Origin: Pantoea sp. AS-PWVM4
Lineage (GTDB): Bacteria > Pseudomonadota > Gammaproteobacteria > Enterobacterales > Enterobacteriaceae
Direction of reading: 5' to 3'
NCBI RefSeq assembly: GCF_000468095.1
Contig: NZ_ASZC01000014.1
Coordinates: 1 to 64,000 of the forward strand
DNA: 64,000 bases
Below are positions 32,215 to 41,661 of this stretch, one piece after another. A program made the translations under genes and the position numbers. Numbering within the stretch: position 1 is the first letter of the stretch; each line of letters begins with the position of its first letter. Under the pieces are notes generated by a model. That model ran no database searches. It was not told the DNA's origin and saw only the letters and a program-made list of their open reading frames with translations.

Positions 32215-33009
32215 ATGGCTATTTCAATAAAAACTCCTGAAGAAATCGAAAAAATGCGTGTTGCCGGTCGCCTGGCAGCTGAAGTGTTGGAAATGATTGC
32301 ACCGCATGTGGTGCCCGGTATCTCCACCGGCGAACTGGATCGTCTTTGCCACGAGCATATCACCAACAAACAGCAGGCAATCTCCGCGTGCCTCGGCTAC
32401 CACGGATTCCCGAAATCGGTGTGTATCTCCATCAATGAAGTGGTCTGCCACGGTATCCCGAGCGACGATCGTCTGCTGAAAGATGGCGATGTCGTCAACA
32501 TTGATGTCACGGTGATCAAAGATGACTATCACGGCGACACCTCAAAAATGTTCATCGTCGGCAAGCCGACCATTCAGGGCGAGCGCCTGTGTCGCGTCAC
32601 CCAGGAAAGCCTGTATCTGGCCCTGCGTCTGGTGAAACCCGGCATCCGCCTGCGTGAACTGGGACGTGCGATTCAGAAGTATGTTGAAGCACAGGATTTC
32701 TCTGTGGTGCGCGAATATTGCGGCCACGGCATTGGTAAAGGTTTCCACGAAGAGCCGCAGGTGCTGCATTACGATGCCGATGACGGCGGCGTGGTGCTTC
32801 AGGCCGGCATGACCTTTACCGTCGAGCCGATGGTCAACGCCGGTGATTACCGCATCCGCACCATGAAGGATGGCTGGACCGTGAAAACCAAAGATCGCAG
32901 CTTGTCCGCGCAGTACGAGCATACTATTGTGGTGACGGAGAACGGCTGTGAGATTCTGACGCTACGTGAAGACGACACCATCCCAGCGGTGCTGGAAAAC
33001 GTCGCGTAA
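32215..33009 (+). CDS. map: Methionine aminopeptidase, type I
   Basis: Removes N-terminal methionine from nascent proteins. The 264 residues carry the five metal ligands of the family: aspartates in NIDVTV and GDTSKMF, histidine in CGHGIGKGFHEEP, and glutamates in VEPMVNAG and YEHTIVV. HEDGE-type metal sites bind Fe or Co/Mn. It is divergent from rpsB, as in E. coli, and stops at its own terminator. Confidence 0.98.
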   Translation: MAISIKTPEEIEKMRVAGRLAAEVLEMIAPHVVPGISTGELDRLCHEHITNKQQAISACLGYHGFPKSVCISINEVVCHGIPSDDRLLKDGDVVNIDVTVIKDDYHGDTSKMFIVGKPTIQGERLCRVTQESLYLALRLVKPGIRLRELGRAIQKYVEAQDFSVVREYCGHGIGKGFHEEPQVLHYDADDGGVVLQAGMTFTVEPMVNAGDYRIRTMKDGWTVKTKDRSLSAQYEHTIVVTENGCEILTLREDDTIPAVLENVA

Positions 33010-33030
33010 ATCTCTTCCCAACAGTACCAG

Positions 33031-33053
33031 GCCGACCTTGAGTCGGCTTTTTT
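33031..33053 (+). terminator. map terminator
   Basis: GCCGAC-CTTGA-GTCGGC then TTTTTTT, 21 bases after the map stop and 26 bases before glnD. It would separate the two transcription units, at least partly. Confidence 0.85.
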
Positions 33054-33078
33054 ATGTCAATGGCGCGAAGAAGAGACG

Positions 33079-35739
33079 ATGTCGATGAGTGGTAGCGTGA
33101 CCGAAGCAGTACACAAAGGCCTGACCGATTCCCCAGCCGACTGGCCTGATGAAGCCCTAACCCGCGAGAAACTCAAACTCTATCTCGAACAATTTCAGCA
33201 GCATATGGGGACGGCGTTTGATGCCGGTACCGATGTCGAATCCCTGATTGATGCGCGTACCCTGTTTATTGATCGGCTGCTGCGCCGCTTATGGCGCTTC
33301 TTTGGCTTTGATCAGATGAAAGAGATCGCCCTGCTGGCGGTGGGCGGGTATGGCCGTGGCGAGCTGCACCCGCTGTCGGACATTGATGTGCTGATCCTGA
33401 GCCGCCGCCCGCTGGACGAGCATGCCGCACAACGCACCAGTGAGTTGCTCACGCTGATGTGGGATCTCAAACTCGAAGTCGGCCACAGCGTGCGTACGCT
33501 CGAGGAGTGTCTGCTGGAGGGGCTGTCGGATTTGACCGTCGCCACCAACCTGATTGAATCGCGCATGCTGACCGGCGACGTCGCATTATTTCTTGAGCTG
33601 CAAAAAAACATCTTTAGCGATGGTTTCTGGCCTTCGTCACGCTTCTTCGCCGCCAAAATTGAAGAGCAGCAAGAGCGCCATAAACGCTACCACGGCACCA
33701 GCTATAACCTCGAGCCGGATATCAAAAGCAGCCCCGGCGGTCTGCGGGATATTCATACGCTGCAATGGGTGGCTCGCCGCCACTTTGGTGCCACCACCCT
33801 TGATGAGATGGTTGGCTTCGGCTTTCTCACTGAAGCCGAGCGTAATGAACTTAATGAATGTCAGGAGTTTCTCTGGCGCATCCGCTTCGCGTTGCATCTG
33901 ACGCTGACGCGTTACGATAACCGCCTGCTGTTTGATCGCCAGCTGAATGTGGCGCAGCGTCTCAACTATCTCGGCGAAGGTAACGAACCGGTTGAGCGCA
34001 TGATGAAAGATTTTTACCGGGTCACGCGCCGCATTGGCGAGTTAAATCAGATGCTGCTGCAACTGTTTGATGAGGCGATCCTCGGCCTTTCCGCCACCGA
34101 AAAGCCGCGTAACATCGATGACGACTTCCAGCTGCGTGGCGAGTTGATCGACCTGCGTGATCCCACGTTATTTGAACGTGAGCCTCAGGCAATTATGCGT
34201 ATGTTTTACGTGATGGTACGCAACGAAAACATCAAAGGCATTTACTCCACCACCTTACGTCAGTTACGTTTCGCCCGCCGCCATCTCAAACAACCATTGT
34301 GCCAGATCGCCGAGGCGCGTCAGACCTTCATGGCGATTCTGCGCCATCCCGGCGCGGTGAGCCGTGCGTTAGTGCCGATGCATCGTCACAGCGTGCTTTG
34401 GGCTTATACGCCGCTGTGGGGCAATATCGTCGGTCAGATGCAGTTTGACCTGTTCCATGCCTACACGGTGGATGAACATACCATCCGCGTGTTGCAGAAA
34501 CTGGAGAGCTTTGCTGACGAAGCGACACGCCCGATGCACCCGCTGTGCGTAGAACTCTGGCCGCGTCTGCCACAGCCGGAACTGCTGCTGATGGCGGCGC
34601 TGTTGCATGACATCGCCAAAGGGCGTGGCGGCGATCACTCGATTTTAGGTGCGCAGGATGCCCTCGATTTCGCTGAATTACATGGTCTGAACTCACGGGA
34701 AACGCAGTTGGTTGCCTGGCTGGTGCGTCATCACCTGCTGATGTCGGTCACCGCCCAGCGCCGCGATATTCAGGATCCTACCGTCATTCAGCAATTCGCA
34801 GAGGTAATGCAGAACGAAAACCGCCTGCGCTACCTGGCGTGCTTAACGGTATCAGACATCTGCGCCACCAACGAAAGCTTGTGGAACAGCTGGAAGCAGA
34901 GCCTGCTGCGCGAACTGTTCTTCGCCACAGAAAAACAGCTGCGTCGCGGCATGGAAAACAGCCCGGATCTGCGCGAGCGTGTCCGTCATCATCGCTTGCA
35001 GGCGCTGGCGCTGCTGCGAATGGAGAACCTCGACGAAGAGCGACTGCAACATATCTGGAGCCGCTGCCGTTCCGACTATTTCCTGCGCCACACCCCTAAT
35101 CAGCTGGCATGGCATGCGCGACATCTGATCAACCACGATTTGAGCAAACCGCTGGTGCTGGTCAGCCCGCAGGCAACGCGCGGCGGAACTGAGATTTTTA
35201 TCTGGAGTCCCGATCGTCCATATCTGTTTGCTGCTGTGGCGGGTGAACTCGATCGCCGCAATCTCAGCGTGCATGACGCGCAGATCTTTACCAGCCGTGA
35301 CGGTATGGCAATGGATACCTTTATTGTGCTGGAGCCGGATGGCAGCCCGTTGGCATCCGATCGTCACCCGATGATCATTCAGGCGCTGGAGCAGGCGATC
35401 ACCCAAACACAATGGGTGCCGCCGCGCGTGCGCCGTCAGTCATCGCGACTGAAGCACTTCAGCGTGGAAACCGAAGTCAACTTCCTGCCCACGCATACCG
35501 ATCGCCGCAGCTATCTGGAATTGATCGCCCTCGATCAGCCAGGCCTGCTGGCGCGCGTCGGTGAAGTTTTTGCAGATTTAGGTGTCTCGCTTCATGGCGC
35601 ACGTATCAGTACAATTGGCGAACGGGTTGAGGATCTTTTCATCCTCGCGAACAGCGAGCGCCGCGCACTTGATGCCGAAATGCGCAATGTATTGCAACAA
35701 CGGTTGACAGAGGCCCTTAATCCAAACGATAAAGTGTGA
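33079..35739 (+). CDS. glnD: Bifunctional PII uridylyltransferase / uridylyl-removing enzyme
   Basis: Primary nitrogen sensor: uridylylates PII (GlnB/GlnK) when glutamine is low and deuridylylates when it is high. The 886 residues show the nucleotidyltransferase motif [19 protein letters not shown] near residue 90, the HD hydrolase motif [14 protein letters not shown] near 515, and two C-terminal ACT domains (about 705 and 815) that bind glutamine. Alternative start at the second ATG, two codons in. Length is close to E. coli (890). Confidence 0.98.
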   Translation: MSMSGSVTEAVHKGLTDSPADWPDEALTREKLKLYLEQFQQHMGTAFDAGTDVESLIDARTLFIDRLLRRLWRFFGFDQMKEIALLAVGGYGRGELHPLSDIDVLILSRRPLDEHAAQRTSELLTLMWDLKLEVGHSVRTLEECLLEGLSDLTVATNLIESRMLTGDVALFLELQKNIFSDGFWPSSRFFAAKIEEQQERHKRYHGTSYNLEPDIKSSPGGLRDIHTLQWVARRHFGATTLDEMVGFGFLTEAERNELNECQEFLWRIRFALHLTLTRYDNRLLFDRQLNVAQRLNYLGEGNEPVERMMKDFYRVTRRIGELNQMLLQLFDEAILGLSATEKPRNIDDDFQLRGELIDLRDPTLFEREPQAIMRMFYVMVRNENIKGIYSTTLRQLRFARRHLKQPLCQIAEARQTFMAILRHPGAVSRALVPMHRHSVLWAYTPLWGNIVGQMQFDLFHAYTVDEHTIRVLQKLESFADEATRPMHPLCVELWPRLPQPELLLMAALLHDIAKGRGGDHSILGAQDALDFAELHGLNSRETQLVAWLVRHHLLMSVTAQRRDIQDPTVIQQFAEVMQNENRLRYLACLTVSDICATNESLWNSWKQSLLRELFFATEKQLRRGMENSPDLRERVRHHRLQALALLRMENLDEERLQHIWSRCRSDYFLRHTPNQLAWHARHLINHDLSKPLVLVSPQATRGGTEIFIWSPDRPYLFAAVAGELDRRNLSVHDAQIFTSRDGMAMDTFIVLEPDGSPLASDRHPMIIQALEQAITQTQWVPPRVRRQSSRLKHFSVETEVNFLPTHTDRRSYLELIALDQPGLLARVGEVFADLGVSLHGARISTIGERVEDLFILANSERRALDAEMRNVLQQRLTEALNPNDKV

Positions 35740-35776
35740 CCGCAATCGATTTATTATCGCGTGCTTGCACGAATTT

Positions 35777-35853
35777 GTAGCGGCGCGATTTATCGCGCTG
35801 TTCTCAGGCATTTTCAGGTTTGGATAAACCTGCGCGATAAATCGCGCCGCTAC
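35777..35853. repeat. REP-like palindromic element, paired arms
   Basis: GTAGCGGCGCGATTTATCGC (left arm, 22 bases with its last GC) and its exact inverse, ending GATAAATCGCGCCGCTAC, flank a 33-base loop between glnD and dapD. The arms pair perfectly. The same arm recurs singly at 47030 and in degraded form at 39962, so it is a dispersed family. The layout resembles a BIME or small non-autonomous palindrome. Confidence 0.85.
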
Positions 35854-35903
35854 GGAATCTGCCTTAAACAATCAATTTAGTATGACAGAATCAGGAATTA
35901 ATC

Positions 35904-36728
35904 ATGCAACAGTTACAGAGCGTTATTGAATCTGCCTTTGAGCGCCGCGCCGATATCACGCCAACCAGCGTGGACAGCGTCACTCGTGAAGCCATCAACC
36001 AGGTCATCGGTCTGCTGGACAGCGGTGAACTGCGCGTATCGGAAAAGATCAACGGTGAGTGGGTAACGCATCAGTGGCTGAAGAAAGCAGTTCTGCTGTC
36101 GTTCCGCATCAATGACAACCAGGTAATGGAAGGCGCAGAAACCCGTTTCTACGACAAAGTCCCGATGAAATTCGCCAACTGGGACGAAGCGCGCTTCAAG
36201 AAAGAAGGTTTCCGCGTTGTTCCTCCGGCAGCGGTGCGTCAGGGCGCATTTATCGCCCGCAATACCGTGCTGATGCCTTCTTACGTGAACATCGGTGCTT
36301 ACGTTGACGAAGGTTCAATGGTTGATACCTGGGCAACCGTAGGTTCCTGCGCGCAGATCGGTAAAAACGTTCACCTGTCTGGCGGCGTCGGTATCGGCGG
36401 TGTTCTGGAGCCGCTCCAGGCTAACCCGACCATCATCGAAGACAACTGCTTTATCGGTGCGCGTTCAGAAATCGTTGAAGGCGTAATCGTGGAAGAAGGT
36501 TCCGTGATTTCAATGGGCGTCTACATCGGCCAGAGCACCAAAATCTATGACCGCGAAACTGGCGAAGTGCATTACGGTCGCGTACCGGCTGGCTCAGTCG
36601 TAGTTTCAGGCAACTTGCCTTCTAAAGATGGCAGCTACAGCCTGTACTGCGCGGTCATCGTGAAGAAAGTTGATGCGAAAACCCGTGGCAAAGTCGGTAT
36701 TAACGAGCTGCTGCGCACCATCGACTAA
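35904..36728 (+). CDS. dapD: 2,3,4,5-tetrahydropyridine-2,6-dicarboxylate N-succinyltransferase
   Basis: Succinyl-CoA-dependent step of the lysine and diaminopimelate pathway. The 274 residues have a helical N-terminal domain, a hexapeptide-repeat left-handed beta-helix from about residue 105 to 210 ([36 protein letters not shown]), and a C-terminal cap. The ATG follows AGGAAT. It stands as a single gene with its own terminator. Confidence 0.98.
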   Translation: MQQLQSVIESAFERRADITPTSVDSVTREAINQVIGLLDSGELRVSEKINGEWVTHQWLKKAVLLSFRINDNQVMEGAETRFYDKVPMKFANWDEARFKKEGFRVVPPAAVRQGAFIARNTVLMPSYVNIGAYVDEGSMVDTWATVGSCAQIGKNVHLSGGVGIGGVLEPLQANPTIIEDNCFIGARSEIVEGVIVEEGSVISMGVYIGQSTKIYDRETGEVHYGRVPAGSVVVSGNLPSKDGSYSLYCAVIVKKVDAKTRGKVGINELLRTID

Positions 36729-36757
36729 GGCGAATTTGCCTTAAATTAACTAATCCG

Positions 36758-36788
36758 ACGGGTCTGTAATCAGGCCCGTAATTTTTTC
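36758..36788 (+). terminator. dapD terminator
   Basis: ACGGGTCTG-TAAT-CAGGCCCGT, one G-T wobble in a 9-bp stem, followed by AATTTTTTC. It lies 29 bases past dapD. The 210 bases from here to yaeH are A/T-rich and hold nothing else I can identify apart from the presumed yaeH promoter region. Confidence 0.88.
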
Positions 36789-37002
36789 TTTACACTGCCT
36801 GCCAAACAACCTGTTTCTCACCGCGAATTAACAAGTGCGTTTATTTTTCAAACAGGTCATAATCCGCGCCAGTTAACTCAGGCCGCGCGATATTCATCCC
36901 GATTTTTGTCTACAGTTGATTAAGCTGGTTGCTGCGTTTTAGCCGCATCCCGAATGATGATAGTCCTGCGCGCTCCCCACACTTTTGATGGAATATAAAG
37001 CT

Positions 37003-37395
37003 ATGTATGACAACCTGAAAAGCTTAGGTATCAGCACCCCTGAAGACATTGACCGTTACAGCCTGCGTCAGGAAGCCAATAACGACATCCTGAAAATCTA
37101 TTTCCGCAAAGATAAAGGTGAGTTCTTCGCGAAAAGCGTGAAGTTCAAATACCCACGTCAGCGCAAAACCGTGGTTGCCGACCACAGCAGCCAGGGTTAC
37201 AAAGAAGTTCAGGAAATCAGCCCTAACCTGCGTTATGTGATTGATGAGCTGGATCAGATTTGCCAGCGTGATCAGGTTGAAGTCGATCTGAAACGCAAAA
37301 TCCTGGCCGATCTGCGTCATCTGGAAAACGTGGTGTCTAATAAGATCGCTGAGATTGAATCCGACCTCGATAAACTGACTCGCAACGGTCGTTAA
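37003..37395 (+). CDS. yaeH: Conserved protein YaeH (DUF3461)
   Basis: A 130-residue cytoplasmic protein of unknown function, nearly identical to E. coli YaeH (128 residues). The chosen ATG at 37003 gives [10 protein letters not shown]; a start at 36985 adds six residues absent from the family. Conserved blocks include [18 protein letters not shown] and [17 protein letters not shown]. The C-terminal 50 residues are charged and probably helical. No catalytic motif is visible. Confidence 0.94.
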   Translation: MYDNLKSLGISTPEDIDRYSLRQEANNDILKIYFRKDKGEFFAKSVKFKYPRQRKTVVADHSSQGYKEVQEISPNLRYVIDELDQICQRDQVEVDLKRKILADLRHLENVVSNKIAEIESDLDKLTRNGR

Positions 37396-37415
37396 TTTCG
37401 CCTCACGCTTTTCTC

Positions 37416-37440
37416 AGGCCAGCTATTGCTGGCCTTTTTT
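37416..37440 (+). terminator. yaeH terminator overlapping the convergent gene
   Basis: AGGCCAGC-TATT-GCTGGCCT followed by TTTTT. On the other strand it encodes the last residues and stop of the alginate-lyase-family gene (KKGQQ-stop), so coding and terminator sequence share the same bases. Confidence 0.9.
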
Positions 37441-38679
37441 CTGCCCATAAGGCAACGAAATCAACCAGGTATCACGCTGCGCCTGCTCTACAGCCCCGCG
37501 CGCTGAACCGCTAAAGGCGGTCCAGTCAGTGCGGGCGATGGCGGATTCCCAGCGCGTTTGGTGCAGACTGTTATCCGCCAACGACAACAAAGGAATGATC
37601 CTCTGGCTGACACGATCGCGGTTTTTCCACGGCCAGGGTTTAACCGGATCGCTATAAGGGGCGAGCGCCGCCAACGCGGCGAGTAACGATCCGCCCTGCG
37701 CGTTCTGGTAATGCCAGAGATCACCGTTGCCACTTTTTTGTGCCAGCTGCGCGAGGGCGGTCAGCGCCTGCAAATTAAAATAGCTGTAATGAAAAGATCG
37801 GGTGCGCGCCAGTTCATAGGGTTGACTGCCATCGGCCCGGATCTGTTGATCAATTTTACCACGCGCCAGGGTCACCATCGCCCGCACCGCAGCATTATCC
37901 CCAAGATACCAGGCGATGCCCGCCAGCTGGGTACAGTACCAGCTACCGTGATTATTGGGCGCTGCCGCTTCCTGTTGTGCGAGCGGGCTATGCTGTAACC
38001 AATGCAGATAGTCGCGAAACCAGCGTTCTACCCCCTGCTGATCGGCCGCTTGCCAACCTGGAGAGGTTCTCAGTAACTGCAAGGCATCCACTACTCGGGT
38101 TGCAAAATAGCGCCCGTCGAGCACCCCGGTATGACGTCCATCCGCTATCCCAGGGACACCCTGCGCAAAGTTAAGGTTGGGATTCATTCGACTGGCAGGA
38201 TCGATAAACCAGTGACGCACCAGCGACTGTGCTTTATCGGCATAACGCTGCTCACCGGAGAAGTACCAGGCAAGCGTCAGTGCCTGCACATCGGCGCTAA
38301 AGCGTGCCAACCGGACACCATCGCTCTGATCATTTTTGCTGGCTGGATTCACCACACCGTCGCGTCGCAGCCACGGCAGGCCAGCGGGTTGCGACGCGTC
38401 TGGCCACCAATAGGCGCTCAGACTGAGATAGTCATGCTTCGAACCGCCTGGCGGTAACAGCCCTTTATCAATGACGCTGGGATCAGGATGCTTCAACGCC
38501 TGTTGCGCTTCCCGCTGTAATTGTTGCCACGCCGCCAGCGTTGGCGACGCAGCCCGGTGCTGCGCCAGTTGTTGCTTAACCTGCTGTAAATCACTCAGCG
38601 AGAGAAAAGCCAGCTCAGTCGCCTGGCCAAAACCACTACATAACCATAGCGCGAACGCCAGTATCCCAGCCCGTTTCAT
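37423..38679 (-). CDS. Secreted alginate-lyase-family protein
   Basis: A 418-residue protein with a signal peptide (cleavage near GFGQATE, about residue 20), hence periplasmic. It matches the alginate_lyase domain family (Pfam PF05426, an alpha/alpha barrel related to polysaccharide lyase family 5): GSKHDYLSLSAYWWPD near residue 80, PNNHGSWYCTQLAGIAWYLG near 240 and RTRSFHYSYFNLQALTALA near 295. NNHGSWY and RSFHYS hold the likely catalytic Asn/His and Tyr. Its ATG overlaps the cdaR stop (ATGA), so translation is coupled. The true substrate may be another uronic-acid polymer. The gene is absent here in E. coli. Confidence 0.88.
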   Translation of the reverse strand: MKRAGILAFALWLCSGFGQATELAFLSLSDLQQVKQQLAQHRAASPTLAAWQQLQREAQQALKHPDPSVIDKGLLPPGGSKHDYLSLSAYWWPDASQPAGLPWLRRDGVVNPASKNDQSDGVRLARFSADVQALTLAWYFSGEQRYADKAQSLVRHWFIDPASRMNPNLNFAQGVPGIADGRHTGVLDGRYFATRVVDALQLLRTSPGWQAADQQGVERWFRDYLHWLQHSPLAQQEAAAPNNHGSWYCTQLAGIAWYLGDNAAVRAMVTLARGKIDQQIRADGSQPYELARTRSFHYSYFNLQALTALAQLAQKSGNGDLWHYQNAQGGSLLAALAALAPYSDPVKPWPWKNRDRVSQRIIPLLSLADNSLHQTRWESAIARTDWTAFSGSARGAVEQAQRDTWLISLPYGQKKGQQ

Positions 38680-39836
38680 CCGCCCTGCTCATCAAGTTGC
38701 AATGCCACGTACAATAACAGGCGATCGTCAAAGTTGCCGAGATTCAACCCGGTGAGTTCCGAGATACGATTCAGACGATATTCCAGCGTATTACGATGGA
38801 TAAACAGCGCACGCGCCGTAGCGCTGGGTTGTACGTTATGGCTGAACCAGGCGATTAAGGTACGCCGCAGCAAACCATTGCTATCCATATTTTTCAGTTT
38901 CGCCAGCGGTCGGGCCAACTCATTGGCCTGCCAGCCACCGCGTAAGCTATCGAGCAGTACCGGCAACACCAAATCCTGATAGAAATAGCTGCGTTGTTCC
39001 GGCATACGCTGTTTGCCGACCATCATGGTGGTACGGGCGGTACGATAGGAACGTGCGATGCTGCCGGGACCGGTAAAATAGTTCCCCAGCGCAATACGCA
39101 TGCGCAGATGCCCGCTCTCTTTCATACGTTGTAATAACTGCTCAACCCGACGCCGATGATCGTCCTGATCATAGCCACCGTGCGCATTCAGTGCCGGTTT
39201 CAGTACCACCATTTCGGTGAGCGAGACAATGGCAATCAGGTTATCGCGCTCGGGGGTGGTCAGCAGCGTTTGCAGTTGCTGCAATTCCGACATGGCGCTA
39301 TCGACACCAAGTTGCCCGCTGTCCACCTCGACCACCGCAACCACACGCGGTTGATTAAGATCGATACCCAGCCGTTGCGCCCATTCGCTCAACGCCGGTG
39401 ACAGGGTTTCGCTGCGTACCAGGTTGAGAACCAACTCCTCGCGCAGGCGGCTATCCTGGGCCAGCATATGCAGCAGCCGTGCCTGTTCCAGCATCATCTC
39501 TGCGGTCATGCAAACCAGTTCACCGTAATGCCGTAACGCTACGGGTTGCCCGGTCAGACCGATTACACCTACGATTTCACCATCAATACGCAGCGGCAAG
39601 TTAATCCCCGGGCGTACACCATGCAGATGCTTAGCCACCGCTTCATCGATGTCTACAACCCTACCCTGCGACAGTACCAGCAGCGCACCTTCGTGCAATT
39701 CGCCAATACGCTCGCGGTCGCCACTGCCAATGATGCGGCCACGGGCATCCATCACGTTGACATTGCTGTCAATAATTTTCATGGTGCGGGCAACAATGTC
39801 CTGAGCCAGTCGCGCATCAAGATGATAGGTGGCCAT
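38676..39836 (-). CDS. cdaR: Sugar diacid utilization regulator CdaR
   Basis: Transcriptional activator of glucarate, galactarate and glycerate use in E. coli. The 386 residues have the N-terminal diacid-recognition domain (MDARGRIIGSGDRERIGELHEG in part, PGINLPLRIDGEIVGVIGLTG) and a C-terminal PucR-type helix-turn-helix (TARALFIHRNTLEYRLNRI near residue 345). In E. coli it stands alone next to degP. Here it is followed, with a four-base overlap, by an alginate-lyase-family gene, which suggests a joint role in uronate or sugar-acid use. Confidence 0.95.
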   Translation of the reverse strand: MATYHLDARLAQDIVARTMKIIDSNVNVMDARGRIIGSGDRERIGELHEGALLVLSQGRVVDIDEAVAKHLHGVRPGINLPLRIDGEIVGVIGLTGQPVALRHYGELVCMTAEMMLEQARLLHMLAQDSRLREELVLNLVRSETLSPALSEWAQRLGIDLNQPRVVAVVEVDSGQLGVDSAMSELQQLQTLLTTPERDNLIAIVSLTEMVVLKPALNAHGGYDQDDHRRRVEQLLQRMKESGHLRMRIALGNYFTGPGSIARSYRTARTTMMVGKQRMPEQRSYFYQDLVLPVLLDSLRGGWQANELARPLAKLKNMDSNGLLRRTLIAWFSHNVQPSATARALFIHRNTLEYRLNRISELTGLNLGNFDDRLLLYVALQLDEQGG

Positions 39837-39961
39837 TAATCACTCCAGATAAAAGGAACTGCCGACAGAATACGCGCCCGCTTAACGGCTGGCATTGTGC
39901 AACTGCACATAGCCGGATAGAGATTGCGGGAATTGCGGGGGAGGTCACATCTGTGATGCTT

Positions 39962-40030
39962 GTGGCGGCACGATTTATCGTGCGAATTTTGGCACCAGGT
40001 GCAAAACCGCGCGTTAAATCGCGTCGTTAC
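39962..40030. repeat. REP-like palindromic element, degenerate copy
   Basis: GTGGCGGCACGATTTATCGT on the left and GCGCGTTAAATCGCGTCGTT on the right are recognisable but mutated versions of the arms at 35777-35853, in the same orientation and at a similar spacing. It lies between cdaR and degP, just before the degP terminator. Confidence 0.7.
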
Positions 40031-40040
40031 ATTTTCTGCA

Positions 40041-40070
40041 TAAAAAAGGCGGACCGAAGTCCGCCTTTGC
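40041..40070 (-). terminator. degP terminator (UUCG-capped)
   Basis: Minus strand AAAGGCGGAC-TTCG-GTCCGCCTTT then TTTATGC, a few bases after the degP stop. The core GCGGACTTCGGTCCGC and the flanking GCATAAAAAA are shared with the accA terminator at 12051. Confidence 0.93.
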
Positions 40071-40084
40071 TTAGCTACAAGAGA

Positions 40085-41524
40085 TTACTGCATCAGCAGG
40101 TACAGGCTGTTGTCGCCGCGCTGGACATTCAACGCCAGTACCGAAGGTTTGGTGTCGAGGATCTTGCGCAGTTCGCCCAGATTCGCCACCGACTGCTGGT
40201 TCACACCGAGAATCACATCGCCTTTTTTCAGGCCGATGCGCGCCGCGGCACTGCCCGGTTTCACGCTATCAACTCGCACGCCTTTCTGGCCGTTGCTGTC
40301 GACATTACTCAGATCTGCACCTTCAATGCCGGTATAGATCGTAGCGGACTGTACTTTATCCTGAGTGCTCTGCTGCAACTCCACAGTGACGCTTACTGGT
40401 TTGCCGTCACGCAGCAGACCGAGTTGCAGCTTGGTGCCAACCGGCAGTGAACCGACTTCAGCACGCAGTGCTGAGAAGCTGGTCAGCGGTTTGCCATTCA
40501 TCGACACCACCACATCACCGGCTTTAATGCCCGCTTTCGCGGCAGCGGAATTCGGCAGAACCTGGCTTACAAAGGCACCACGCTGCGCATCGACTTTCAT
40601 CGCTTTCGCCAGCTCGGAGTTCAGCTCGGTACCCATGATCCCCAGCTCACCGCGTTTCACCTGGCCATACTCGACCATCTGCGCACTGAGGTTTTTCACC
40701 ATATTACTCGGGATGGCAAAACCAATACCGATGTTACCGCCGTCCGGAGCCAGGATCGCGGTGTTGATACCAATCAGTTCACCGTTAAGGTTCACCAACG
40801 CACCACCCGAGTTACCACGGTTGATCGCAGCATCGGTCTGGATAAAGTTTTCATAGTTCTCAACGTTCAGGCCGCTGCGACCCAGTGCTGAAACGATACC
40901 CGAAGTCACGGTTTCGCCCAGACCATAGGGGTTACCGATCGCTACGGTGTAATCGCCCACGCGCAGGTTATCTGAATCGGCAATCTTAATCGCCGTCAGG
41001 TTTTTCGCATCTTTCAGCTGGATCAGCGCAATATCCGACTGCGGATCTTTACCAATGACTTTCGCATCATAACGGCGGCCATCACTCAACTGCACCTGGA
41101 TTTTTGTCGCATTTTCAACCACATGGTTGTTAGTCACCACGTAGCCTTTATCAGCATTGATCACCACGCCTGAACCCAACGCGCGGAATTTCTCCTGCTG
41201 AGTGTTATCACCGCCGCCGCTGTTATCACCACCACCCCCCTGGCACATCGGTGAGCTTTGGAACGGCGAACCATCCTGGCAGAACGGTGAGTTATCACCA
41301 AAGAACTGCTGGAATTGCTGTGACATACGCGGGGTCTTCACCGTGGTGCTCCCTTCCACGCTGATACTCACCACGGAAGGCATCACTTTTTCCAGCATCG
41401 GTGCCAGGCTGGGCAGCTGTTGGCTGGAGGAAGAAGCTGTCTCCGCCGCGAAAACACTGACAGGGCTTAACGCCATGCCAAGACTAAGTGCCAGTGCACT
41501 TAACATTAATGTGCTTTTTTTCAT
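40085..41524 (-). CDS. degP: Periplasmic serine protease/chaperone DegP
   Basis: Degrades or refolds damaged envelope proteins and forms cages around outer-membrane protein intermediates. The 479-residue precursor has a signal peptide ending VSVFA-AE. The catalytic triad is H134 (TNNHVVEN), D164 (SDIALIQL) and S239 (GNSGGAL). The LA loop carries the two cysteines of E. coli DegP (FCQDGSPF and MCQGG) with a Gly-rich insert. Two PDZ domains follow (about residues 285-380 and 390-475). A near-consensus sigma-E promoter lies upstream. Confidence 0.99.
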   Translation of the reverse strand: MKKSTLMLSALALSLGMALSPVSVFAAETASSSSQQLPSLAPMLEKVMPSVVSISVEGSTTVKTPRMSQQFQQFFGDNSPFCQDGSPFQSSPMCQGGGGDNSGGGDNTQQEKFRALGSGVVINADKGYVVTNNHVVENATKIQVQLSDGRRYDAKVIGKDPQSDIALIQLKDAKNLTAIKIADSDNLRVGDYTVAIGNPYGLGETVTSGIVSALGRSGLNVENYENFIQTDAAINRGNSGGALVNLNGELIGINTAILAPDGGNIGIGFAIPSNMVKNLSAQMVEYGQVKRGELGIMGTELNSELAKAMKVDAQRGAFVSQVLPNSAAAKAGIKAGDVVVSMNGKPLTSFSALRAEVGSLPVGTKLQLGLLRDGKPVSVTVELQQSTQDKVQSATIYTGIEGADLSNVDSNGQKGVRVDSVKPGSAAARIGLKKGDVILGVNQQSVANLGELRKILDTKPSVLALNVQRGDNSLYLLMQ

Positions 41525-41578
41525 TCATCTGTGTCTCATATAAGATTTACGTCCGGACCATTGCTGTGGTCGTGATGA

Positions 41579-41606
41579 TGAGATTAAATTGTAAGCGCGA
41601 AGTTCC
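41579..41606 (-). promoter_or_regulatory. Sigma-E promoter of degP
   Basis: Minus strand GGAACTT (complement of 41600-41606), 16 bases, TCTCA (41579-41583). E. coli degP has GGAACTT-N16-TCTGA at the same place. The -35 is identical and one base of the -10 differs. This ties degP to RseP, the sigma-E-releasing protease encoded at 23892. Confidence 0.85.
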
Positions 41607-41661
41607 TGATAAAGTTTTGGGTAAAAGTAAAAAATTATTCTTCGTCTTTACAAAACTTCTC

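Noticed and set aside
41625-41660. GTAAA repeats upstream of degP as a CpxR box
   Set aside because: GTAAAAGTAAA has the repeats one base apart; CpxR boxes need about five. The distance to the sigma-E promoter also does not support it.
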